Notes under the pieces: model-generated
Seen by the model: only the letters and a program-made list of their open reading frames with translations
What the model was told of the DNA's origin: nothing
Databases searched by the model: none
Made by a program: the position numbers and the translations under genes
In this document: piece by piece, positions 27,688-35,372 of the stretch
Layout: each line of letters begins with the position of its first letter
Numbering within the stretch: position 1 is the stretch's first letter
Assembly: GCF_040371085.1 (NCBI RefSeq)
Contig: NZ_JAMBMT010000001.1
Location: forward strand, 1,488,001 to 1,552,000
DNA from: Psychrobacter sp. AH5
Lineage (GTDB): Bacteria; Pseudomonadota; Gammaproteobacteria; Pseudomonadales; Moraxellaceae
Length of the DNA: 64,000 bases
Direction of reading: 5' to 3'

Positions 27688-30600
27688 TTAACCCACTACG
27701 TTGATATTATCAATCTGTTGCATCAGCTCATTTGTTAAGCTAAGTGACGCGATGATATTCAGGTAATGCTTAATATCATGATGGTCTAGCATGCGATCAC
27801 GGCGGTCTTTTAGCCACTTTTGCGCGGGCTGATAGCCACCGATATAGAACTCCCATGCCACTAAAGGCACATTGGTAAAATACTGAGTATCGTTAAGCCA
27901 AACTTTGCCAATGCTGCTATCTGCTTCGTCAGGCTCAAAGCCAACGCTGGTTTTGGTCATCTTGCGAGTAACCGAATTATCACCGCCTATTGGATAGCCA
28001 AGGCTGAGCGCCTTAATCTGTGCGGCAAGCTTCGGGGATTCTAACAAATGAATTTGGCGTAGCTCGCCACCGAGCGCCACCAACTGCCAAAACGTATCGG
28101 CATCGCTAGGATAAGGCACGCGAGGGAAGTCAATTTTTAGGAATTCTTTATAAGTCTCACGATATGTTGGGCTGTGTAATACTGCATAGATATAATCGAG
28201 AGTATCTATCGGGGCAAACGTGCCAGCCTCATCAGATTTTTCATTAGTAAAGGTTAAGCCAATGGCTTTGGCAATGGCTGCCACGATTTCAGGATCAAAG
28301 TTTGGGGTTCGGGTTGGGGTTTCTTGTGCACCTAATAACTCGGTTTGGTTGTCTTCTTCATGATATAGGTAAAGTGGAAATAGAGCTGATTGAGTGGTTC
28401 TCTCGCCACACTTCGTTTCTATAGGTTTATCAGTAATAAAAAAATGATCGCATGATTCAGACTTATTACTTCGCGCAGTTATAAAACCTGTATTGGATTG
28501 ATGCAACATATGCTTCATTACTTCATTTCTAGGATAACAATGAAAACCCTTTGATTTTCCAGTGTAAAAAGTCCATTTATCTTCAAATGGTCTATAAGAT
28601 ATTTTTATTATCTTACCTTTTCCATTCTTATAGTTATTTTCGATATCTTTCCTAGCATAGCTGACCTTCCAGTCTCTTACATCTTTTCCTAGATGAAATT
28701 TCTTTCTAGCCTCTTCATCTTCGAGATTTATGAAACTTTCTATGGTCTCAATAACTTCATTTTCAGTTTCATGAAGGGTGAAGCTATCTCTAGCTGTCAC
28801 TATTCCCACACTGTTTACAACAAATAATTTTTCTACATTAAAACCATTCAAATATATATTCTCAACTTTAGAATCTCTTTTTACCATAAAGTAGTTTGGG
28901 GCATGATTTGGTATTTCTGAGAAATCGATATCTTCTAAGCTAGTTTCTGTTAAGAAATCATATTTATCCTCTCTGATTCCATACAAGTCAAAATGATAAA
29001 CCTTACCAAGCTCACCAGATTTTTTCTTGCCAGTTTTAACCAATATATTTATAGAAACGCCTTGCTGTATATCAAAAACGTTTTCATCTTTACTGCCATC
29101 AGGAGAAGTTTCTTGTTTATTGGAATTGCCATGCAAGTCAATAGTAAAAATTTTATCGTAAGTATTTAACAGTTGCCAGCGCATACCGCGAAAGGTTGGG
29201 TTGTCCAAAAAGCCATGCGGATTGATAAAGGCTAAGACACCCTCGCCATTCTTTTCTATAAAATGTTGCCCATAACGCATGAACTTCACATAATCATCAT
29301 TTATCCATTTTGAATTGCGCTCATTTAATTTTTCAATACCACCTGGCTCTTTTTTATAATCTTTCATAAGGGACATGATCCAGTCACCCTTATTAGTACT
29401 CTCTCCGCTATACGGTGGATTGCCCATGACAACCATCACTGGCGCATCACGTTTGACCGCATTAGCTTCGTTCGCCTCAGCAGACAGCCAGCCAGCAAAT
29501 AGCGTCCCTGTATCGGGATTATGTTCTTCTAGTGAGTTGGTGAGATAGACTTGCATACGCTTAGGTTTAATCGGCTGATAGCCTGTATCGGTCAATAGCA
29601 TATCGAGCTTGAGGTGTGCCATTGCATAGCTTGCCATCAGTAGTTCAAAGCCGTGTAAGCGCGGTAATAGATCTTGCTCGACATAACTGCTCCACATGCC
29701 GCCCATATTCTCAAACTGATCATGAAAAATATGCTGAATAATGGCGGCAAGGAATGTACCCGTGCCAGTTGCAGGATCAAGGATTTGTACCTTATGCACC
29801 AACTCTTTAACCATCTTATAGCCTGTTTTAGTACGACTATCAGGGGTTTGTGTCTGTTTTTCTATCTCAATCTTACTGGTATCAGCGATACCCTCGGGTA
29901 AATCAAATTCAGACTTCAATATATCGTCCACAGCACGCACGATAAACTTTACCACTGGCTCAGGCGTGTACCAAACACCGCGCTGCTTACGAAGCTTGGG
30001 ATTGTATTCCGCCAAAAATGTTTCGTAAAAGTGAATAATCGGGTCTTGGGTTTGGGTAGTTTTACCGAAGTTTTTTAGGATAGCTGCGACATCAGTGGCG
30101 CGGAATACATCCGCTAAGTTATCGACAGTGGTTTTGATACGGTCATCAATATCGACACCAGCAACATGAGAGAATAGTTTTCGTAAAAATGGATTGGTTT
30201 TGGGAATGCGTTCCGCCGCTTCTTGACGGCTAAAAGTATCTAAGGTGTCATCATGCAGACGGGCGGCAAACATGCCATAAGCTAGCGTTTGCGCATAAAT
30301 ATCGGCAAAGTCACTAGGGGTTAAGTCATGGATAAGCACAGACTTAAAGGTATTGAACTGATCACGTAAGTCAGTATTGGCATTATTATCTTCATCACTG
30401 GTCAGTGCTTGATATAGAATATTCTCTAACAGCCTTGCCTTGCCAGCCATTAAGATAGCCAAACGCTGGGCTGACCTGATGGTCTGTCCAACATAGACAC
30501 AGAAGTCACGCAGTAGCTCAGCCAAGCGCTCAAACTCACTGTCATGCGACTGCACTACGCCTGCGACTAACTCACCGACACAGACTTCATGAATGCGCTC

Positions 30601-30948
30601 GCTATTGACATAAAACTGAAAGCGTAGATAGTCCGTGATGACGAGGTTATCAAGTGCGGCCTTATAGCGATCAAACTGCTCTTTGTACTGTTTAGAGTTT
30701 AAGTCTTTGCCAACGTCTTTGGCTTCGATAAAACCAATAGGAATCTCTTTTTTACTAATCAAAAAGTCAGGGTTACCGCAGTCCGTTACTTGGCTTGGCT
30801 CATTGGTTACCATCACATCAGGCGCTAAATGATTTATCAAATCCTCTAAATCTTTACGGAAAGTATGTTCTGAGCTATGACCTAATTTAACCCTTGATGC
30901 TACTTTATTGACGTAATCGCTAACGTGTTGGTGATTGCTATCTGACAT
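27688..30948 (-). CDS. Single-chain restriction-modification enzyme (type IIG / type ISP-like)
   Basis: The 1086-residue protein joins three activities. The N-terminus holds a PD-(D/E)xK nuclease (PDFLI near residue 60, FIEAK at about 73-77). A helical region follows, then a gamma-class N6-adenine methyltransferase with motif I ILDPATGTGTFLAAI (near 391) and motif IV VVMGNPPYSGES (near 510). The C-terminal part is the ISP-type specificity region. The superfamily-2 helicase that separates nuclease and methylase in LlaGI/LlaBIII (about 1500-1600 residues) is absent, so a type IIG mode is more likely. The upstream XRE gene is 76 bases away on the same strand and may be its controller. Confidence 0.9.
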   Translation of the reverse strand: MSDSNHQHVSDYVNKVASRVKLGHSSEHTFRKDLEDLINHLAPDVMVTNEPSQVTDCGNPDFLISKKEIPIGFIEAKDVGKDLNSKQYKEQFDRYKAALDNLVITDYLRFQFYVNSERIHEVCVGELVAGVVQSHDSEFERLAELLRDFCVYVGQTIRSAQRLAILMAGKARLLENILYQALTSDEDNNANTDLRDQFNTFKSVLIHDLTPSDFADIYAQTLAYGMFAARLHDDTLDTFSRQEAAERIPKTNPFLRKLFSHVAGVDIDDRIKTTVDNLADVFRATDVAAILKNFGKTTQTQDPIIHFYETFLAEYNPKLRKQRGVWYTPEPVVKFIVRAVDDILKSEFDLPEGIADTSKIEIEKQTQTPDSRTKTGYKMVKELVHKVQILDPATGTGTFLAAIIQHIFHDQFENMGGMWSSYVEQDLLPRLHGFELLMASYAMAHLKLDMLLTDTGYQPIKPKRMQVYLTNSLEEHNPDTGTLFAGWLSAEANEANAVKRDAPVMVVMGNPPYSGESTNKGDWIMSLMKDYKKEPGGIEKLNERNSKWINDDYVKFMRYGQHFIEKNGEGVLAFINPHGFLDNPTFRGMRWQLLNTYDKIFTIDLHGNSNKQETSPDGSKDENVFDIQQGVSINILVKTGKKKSGELGKVYHFDLYGIREDKYDFLTETSLEDIDFSEIPNHAPNYFMVKRDSKVENIYLNGFNVEKLFVVNSVGIVTARDSFTLHETENEVIETIESFINLEDEEARKKFHLGKDVRDWKVSYARKDIENNYKNGKGKIIKISYRPFEDKWTFYTGKSKGFHCYPRNEVMKHMLHQSNTGFITARSNKSESCDHFFITDKPIETKCGERTTQSALFPLYLYHEEDNQTELLGAQETPTRTPNFDPEIVAAIAKAIGLTFTNEKSDEAGTFAPIDTLDYIYAVLHSPTYRETYKEFLKIDFPRVPYPSDADTFWQLVALGGELRQIHLLESPKLAAQIKALSLGYPIGGDNSVTRKMTKTSVGFEPDEADSSIGKVWLNDTQYFTNVPLVAWEFYIGGYQPAQKWLKDRRDRMLDHHDIKHYLNIIASLSLTNELMQQIDNINVVG

Positions 30949-31024
30949 AGATATTCCTAGGTTGGATTATAAGATTTGAAACAAGATATAAAAGTCGTGG
31001 GGGTTCGCCTATAGGGTGAGAGTG

Positions 31025-31324
31025 CTATATCAATATCACGTCACTGTTTGGCATCTTAGCGATGATACTCACCTCACCACCCAACGCTCTAACATAGTTT
31101 TGCAAGGTCGATAGCTGAATATCCTTACCACTTTCTACCTTTGATATGCTGGCTTGTGACACACCCATTATGGCGGCAAGTTCGGTCTGTTTTAACTGTT
31201 TAATTTTGCGCAATTTGGCAAGCTCAATAGACTGGCTTAATATCTTGGATTTATTATTGATCGCTTGTTGTCTATCGGCTGGCAAGTCTGCTACATAATC
31301 ATTTAGTGCGCTAAAATGCGTCAT
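31025..31324 (-). CDS. XRE-family helix-turn-helix regulator
   Basis: The 99-residue protein has a Cro/CI-type HTH at about residues 42-75 (LKQTELAAIMGVSQASISKVESG) and a short C-terminal beta tail (GGEVSIIAKMP), the shape of HigA/RelB-associated XRE antitoxins and of restriction controller proteins. No toxin ORF lies upstream (375 gene-free bases). As the first gene before the RM gene, it is best read as a controller that delays or limits restriction expression; an orphan antitoxin is the alternative. Confidence 0.88.
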   Translation of the reverse strand: MTHFSALNDYVADLPADRQQAINNKSKILSQSIELAKLRKIKQLKQTELAAIMGVSQASISKVESGKDIQLSTLQNYVRALGGEVSIIAKMPNSDVILI

Positions 31325-31699
31325 AGATTAGACCCCTGTTTTTATATGTCACCATGATACAACAATACAGTTATATTTTGTCGAGTTTTGGGCTATTGGT
31401 TTCAGTCCATTATAATAATGATAGGAGTATCAGATATAAAAAAAGGCAGACGATGAACGCCTACCTTTGATTCTTTTTGCTGTACCTTAGTTTTTGCGTG
31501 GGACAGACGGGCATCTTAAAGTGATCTAAATAACTGAAAAATAAGTGTACTTAAATGATAAAGACTATGTACGAAATAGTAGGTCTAGGGGTGACGAAAC
31601 ATTGTTTTGTTTACTTAATGGATTTAGCTATCTTGAAGTCTATCAAAATATATTTACAGTGCAATACATCTAAATCATTAAACAAGTTTGCTTTTTCTA
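31325..31699. other. Intergenic stretch between lipoprotein and XRE genes
   Basis: The 375 bases hold the terminator copy at 31438-31472 and, nearer 31330-31400, the presumed promoter of the XRE-RM unit with ATACAACAATACAG-like imperfect dyads. No ORF. Confidence 0.5.
31438..31472 (-). terminator. Duplicated terminator element copy 2
   Basis: This 35-base copy matches 27618-27652 at 32 positions, in the same orientation. It would terminate the lipoprotein gene, 230 bases upstream on the minus strand. The two copies bracket the RM/XRE unit. Confidence 0.7.
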
Positions 31700-32098
31700 T
31701 TAACTAATCTCTGATCTAAATTCATCTAATTGCTGTTGTACCTGTTTACACCTATCTAACCCCATTCTAATAGCTTCGGACAAATCAGCATTAGGCTTGA
31801 TAGCATTCTCCACGTTTGGCTTCATACCACTAGATTTTAGACTATCTTGAGCTACTTTGTTTAGTGGCCAACCTATGCTTGACTCATCATTAGCCGTATC
31901 ATCGGGGTAAAAATCTACTTCGTTGAAACTGCAAGCAATATGTCCAGATTTAATAGTAAATGGGTATTGCTTAACATTGCCATAAGATGACCAAAAAATA
32001 TCAACGACTGCTATATCATCATCAGTATCAGTGTCGTAATCCGCAATAGGTTGGCAAGCTGTCAATGATAGTAAGATCATGAAGATTAACTTATTCAT
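31700..32098 (-). CDS. Small lipoprotein, DUF2511 (YebY)-like
   Basis: The 132-residue protein starts with a lipoprotein signal (MNKLIFMILLSLTACQP; lipobox LTAC, Cys15). The mature part has an acidic stretch, then YGNVKQYPFTIKSGHIACSF and IGWPLNKVAQDSL, which resemble the YebY/DUF2511 pattern of a short beta domain that ends in a secreted WPLN segment. The tail is helical. Its role as island cargo is unknown. Confidence 0.65.
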   Translation of the reverse strand: MNKLIFMILLSLTACQPIADYDTDTDDDIAVVDIFWSSYGNVKQYPFTIKSGHIACSFNEVDFYPDDTANDESSIGWPLNKVAQDSLKSSGMKPNVENAIKPNADLSEAIRMGLDRCKQVQQQLDEFRSEIS

Positions 32099-32713
32099 CT
32101 ATCCACCTATATTTATCCATTCTATGAACCATACCTTAGTATGATTAATAAAAGTCACGCTTTAACTTTTTAACATGGCATTAACCTACTCATAGTGGCT
32201 GTAAGTCACGCGCCTACGTTACTTGTCGCGAAAGTTTTTTAACTTCTGTTTGAAACGGTTTTTTTCTTGTGCGTGTGAATGGTGGCGGTGTTCATTGGTT
32301 TGCCTGTTCAATCTCGATTTATAGCTCCCCCTCTAACGTGTCCGAAAACTAGCACCCTCTGTCAGGAGTGCGAGCATCAACCATATTTATTATGGTCAAA
32401 TTCCAATGATAGTTCTTTGACTAGATCTGAAATTAGAACAAAATCTAAAGCTTATTATTATTTGTTGTGCATATAATGCTGCAATCTACAGTGTGTCGTA
32501 GCTTATAGTTGCTTGCCGATATTGCTCAAAGCTTACTAATCGGTTAAAGTCGATTAATATTTAGCTGTTTGCTAACAACGATTAGCATGTGGTTTATCAA
32601 ACTATGAGTAATACAAGTAAGAAAGGTGCTGACTCGGATGATGCTAGAGAGATAGGGCTGAAGGTATGTGTAACCTGAGGCCTTTGGATTGAGACTAATA
32701 TAAGGACGTGATT
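32099..32713. other. Gene-free stretch upstream of the kinase cassette
   Basis: The 615 bases separate two divergent genes. A short ORF at 32279-32476 has no ribosome site or family resemblance. The stretch should contain the promoter of the wHTH-kinase-DUF3037 cassette. I see no tRNA-like or CRISPR-like structure; a structured RNA cannot be ruled out by eye. Confidence 0.45.
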
Positions 32714-33211
32714 ATGCTGTTAGATAGAGAAATGCAGTTGGCTATTTTGACTGAATTAAGTGAAACCTACCCCTCATCAGTGAACATTAGTGAAAAATAT
32801 GATTACGGAAGTGATGATTACTATAAGTTAATCGCCAACTTGGCTTACCTCAAAGATCATAAACTCATTTCTGAAAAGAGCCTGCTTGTATCGCCGTCTA
32901 TGCAAGGTGAATCTTTCCAACCTCATTTGGCTTCTATCACTCATATAGGCATGGACTTTCTTGCAGATGATGGCGGGCTATCAGCCATCTTAGGTGTAGT
33001 GACTATTAAGTTTGAAGCCGAACAGTTTAGGACAATCCTAGAGTCTATGATTCTGTCCTCTAATCTACCAACTGAACGTAAACAGACAATGATTGACGCG
33101 CTTCGAGAGCTGCCCGCTGAGAGTATAAAACACCTGACAACAAGAATTGTGGATGCGGGCTGGGATAATCTAGACTCTCTAATGACAATAATTCAAAACA
33201 GTCTTCTTTAA
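32714..33211 (+). CDS. Winged-helix-like protein, first gene of the kinase cassette
   Basis: The 165-residue product begins MLLDREMQLAILTELSETYP. Its N-terminal half (about residues 1-80) has the spacing of a winged helix (YYKLIANLAYLKDHKLI as recognition region, ITHIGMDFLADDGG ending the wing). The C-terminal half is helical (ERKQTMIDALRELPAESIKHLTTRI). Similar proteins occur in proteobacterial accessory regions without known function. ATG 32714 is preferred over GTG 32708 because AAGGA lies 7 bases before it. The kinase gene follows after 47 bases; this protein may be the regulator or antitoxin-like partner. Confidence 0.7.
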   Translation: MLLDREMQLAILTELSETYPSSVNISEKYDYGSDDYYKLIANLAYLKDHKLISEKSLLVSPSMQGESFQPHLASITHIGMDFLADDGGLSAILGVVTIKFEAEQFRTILESMILSSNLPTERKQTMIDALRELPAESIKHLTTRIVDAGWDNLDSLMTIIQNSLL

Positions 33212-33258
33212 GAGCATAAGAAAAAGTTGAGATGATCAACTAATCATAGGATGTTGTT

Positions 33259-34095
33259 ATGAAAAAAATACTAAATCTTGTTATGCCATTTGATATAGAG
33301 CGCATTATTCAAGCTAAAAAAAATGACCCTATTAGCAACGTATTAATGGGTAGCTTGCTTCTAAACAATCAACCTCATTCTGTATATTTTAAATTTTACT
33401 CATTACAAGAAGGCAATCGTGGTTTGCTGAATGAGATTCTTGGTTATTTATATGGCACAATTTCAAATATACCTCAGCCAGAATTTGCAGGAGTTGCCTT
33501 AGTACCAACTAAAATGCTTCGTCCTTTTTATCCGTTACTTACCAAAGAAATGCAGGGGTGTGTTGATCAGGAAGAAACATTACCTGCTTTTTTTACCACG
33601 GCAGCTACTAGCACACACTACGAGTTTCATACCTTAAATGACTGGCTGCGCAATCAGATAATTAAATGGAAAGACTTTAATAAGGCTGTTGTGTTTGATG
33701 AGGTAATAGCGAATACTGACCGTTATCCACGCAACCTTATTCATACGGGAAATAATCTTTTTTGCATGATCGACAATGGATTTCTAGCAACTGAGGATAG
33801 CAGTAATCCAAACTGGAATTACAGCTCTCTCCAGCCTCAACTCAATTACTCAAACCAACTTGCTTCAATTAATCAAAATGAGATAGAGTCTGATGTCAGG
33901 AAAGGTAATCGCTTCATCTCCGTTGCTGAAGATTATTTCTTGTCACATCAACACTTATTACCTGAGATGAAGTTCTGGATAGATAACTTTGCCACAAATA
34001 ATAAAAAAGATTGGCAATCTTTCTTGGATTTTTTACAATGGCGAACGGATAATGTGAACGAATTAATAAGCAATCGTTATGGTTTACTGGGGTAG
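33259..34095 (+). CDS. HipA-like kinase
   Basis: The 278-residue protein fits the HipA_2 family. SVYFKFY (Lys45) and LLNEILGYL (Glu59) form the likely Lys-Glu pair. VFDEVIANTDRYPRNL (145-160) is the catalytic loop with Asp154 and Asn159, and FCMIDNG (Asp172) is the metal-binding segment. The key kinase residues are therefore intact. It is much shorter than HipA (about 440 residues) and lacks its N-terminal subdomain. HipA kinases phosphorylate glutamyl-tRNA synthetase, but the target of this subfamily is not known to me. The DUF3037 gene follows after 6 bases, a pairing that recurs for this kinase family. Confidence 0.82.
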   Translation: MKKILNLVMPFDIERIIQAKKNDPISNVLMGSLLLNNQPHSVYFKFYSLQEGNRGLLNEILGYLYGTISNIPQPEFAGVALVPTKMLRPFYPLLTKEMQGCVDQEETLPAFFTTAATSTHYEFHTLNDWLRNQIIKWKDFNKAVVFDEVIANTDRYPRNLIHTGNNLFCMIDNGFLATEDSSNPNWNYSSLQPQLNYSNQLASINQNEIESDVRKGNRFISVAEDYFLSHQHLLPEMKFWIDNFATNNKKDWQSFLDFLQWRTDNVNELISNRYGLLG

Positions 34096-34101
34096 TTAGT
34101 G

Positions 34102-34992
34102 ATGAGCTGGAAGAGTTTACTAGAAAATACCGAACAGCATAGAGTATCTGGCCATTACCAAGTAATTAAATTTACTCCAAACTTAATTGCTCAGGAAACC
34201 TTTAATATTGGCATCGTATTTCATGATAATGAAGACAATCGTCATGTTCGTATGTTAAAAAATGCTAAGGCCTTTGAGTGCTTATACGGTAAAGAGGGTG
34301 CGACCCAAGTTCAAAATATGCTTAACTATGCAAAAGATATCGCTGTGAAATTGGGCGATACTGTTATTGCTTCACCTCATTTGAGTTATTCCGCACCCTT
34401 ATTTACTCAAGGCTTAACTATTGACCAAATACTATCTAGCTTGTATGGACAGTATATTAATTTGATTTGCGATCATATGGAGACTCAATCAACCCAACGT
34501 CAATCAATAAATACCGACTCTTTACGTAAAAAATTATTCAAAGATTTACGCAAAGCCAACCCAGAAGGCTTCAAGGATATCTTGCGTGAAGAGCCTTTTA
34601 TTATTGGCGGTGATAGCAAAGTTGAGATAAATATGCCTATTTGGAAACATGGGGATATTTTCAAAAACAACTTTTTTGGTACGTTGGTATCAGCAGACTT
34701 CATTCCAGAAGCTTATTTAGGATATAACCTAGATACGCTTGGCGCCATGAACCTACAAACAGCATGTGAGATATCGGGAGGAAAAAGCAGAGCCGGATTC
34801 TTTATCTATTGCCCCACACCTGATAATAGTGACATTAGCGAAGAGAATTACACAAACATAATCAAGCACATAAATAAAACATCAAATAATGTTAAATATA
34901 TGGCAGACCGTACTAACATACCTTTAAAGTTTGTTCAGTCTGATGACCTAAAGAAACTATATGAAGATATATTAAATTTTACTTACGCATAA
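34102..34992 (+). CDS. DUF3037-family protein paired with the HipA-like kinase
   Basis: The 296-residue protein begins MSWKSLLENTEQHRVSGHYQVIKFTPNLIAQETFNIGIVF; the pattern of a beta strand, then E-x-F/V-N-I-G-I/V-V-F, is typical of DUF3037. The rest is mixed alpha/beta with no catalytic motif I recognise. A GTG at 34099 directly precedes the ATG; I chose the ATG. The short gap indicates co-translation with the kinase. DUF3037 could be a substrate, modulator or antidote for the kinase; all are inference. Confidence 0.75.
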   Translation: MSWKSLLENTEQHRVSGHYQVIKFTPNLIAQETFNIGIVFHDNEDNRHVRMLKNAKAFECLYGKEGATQVQNMLNYAKDIAVKLGDTVIASPHLSYSAPLFTQGLTIDQILSSLYGQYINLICDHMETQSTQRQSINTDSLRKKLFKDLRKANPEGFKDILREEPFIIGGDSKVEINMPIWKHGDIFKNNFFGTLVSADFIPEAYLGYNLDTLGAMNLQTACEISGGKSRAGFFIYCPTPDNSDISEENYTNIIKHINKTSNNVKYMADRTNIPLKFVQSDDLKKLYEDILNFTYA

Positions 34993-35372
34993 ACAAAAAT
35001 TTGTTTCTAGTAATAAGGCTTTTAATTACTTGCGAATAACTACTCAAGCTTCTCTCTAACCGCCCTAGTGGCAATTTTTACTATTTACTCATCGCCTACC
35101 TTGCGTTAAGCGCGCTTTATTAATCAATTAAAAAGTCGCTATAGTTGCTAAAGTTGGTCATAAGCCTTTGTTGTCAAGTCTTGTAGGTTAGCTCACTACC
35201 TGCTAAGGGTCGCTAAAGTTGCTATAGTTCTGCTAAATTTCGTCTGTTTTGGCTAAGTTTAGCGATAGATTAGCAAATTTAGCTATGCTTAGCAGCGCAC
35301 TACCTAAAGTTAAGCCCTCGACTGGCAAGGGCTAGATAAAGTTTAGCAACTATAGCAGCTTTTTAAGGGTAG
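34993..35372. other. Convergent intergenic region with iteron-like repeats (candidate origin)
   Basis: The region carries repeated GCTAWAGTT nonamers: 35138-35146, 35147-35155, 35212-35220 and 35221-35229. Variants are GCTAAATTT near 35232 and GCTAAGTTT near 35252, and inverted forms lie at 35275-35290 and 35338-35356 (TTTAGCAACTATAGC). Pairs sit head to tail without spacer, as iterons do. It lies immediately downstream of the DUF3987 replication gene. Confidence 0.6.

Noticed and set aside
31025..31324. HigBA toxin-antitoxin module
   Set aside because: Only the XRE half is present; no HigB-like ORF lies within 375 bases upstream, so a controller for the RM gene is the simpler reading.
32279..32476. 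65-residue ORF upstream of the kinase cassette
   Set aside because: It starts at a non-ATG codon without a ribosome site, and the sequence has no recognisable pattern.
34993..35372. CRISPR-like reading of the GCTAWAGTT repeats
   Set aside because: The repeats are only nine bases, occur in both orientations and have irregular spacing, which fits iterons and not a CRISPR array.
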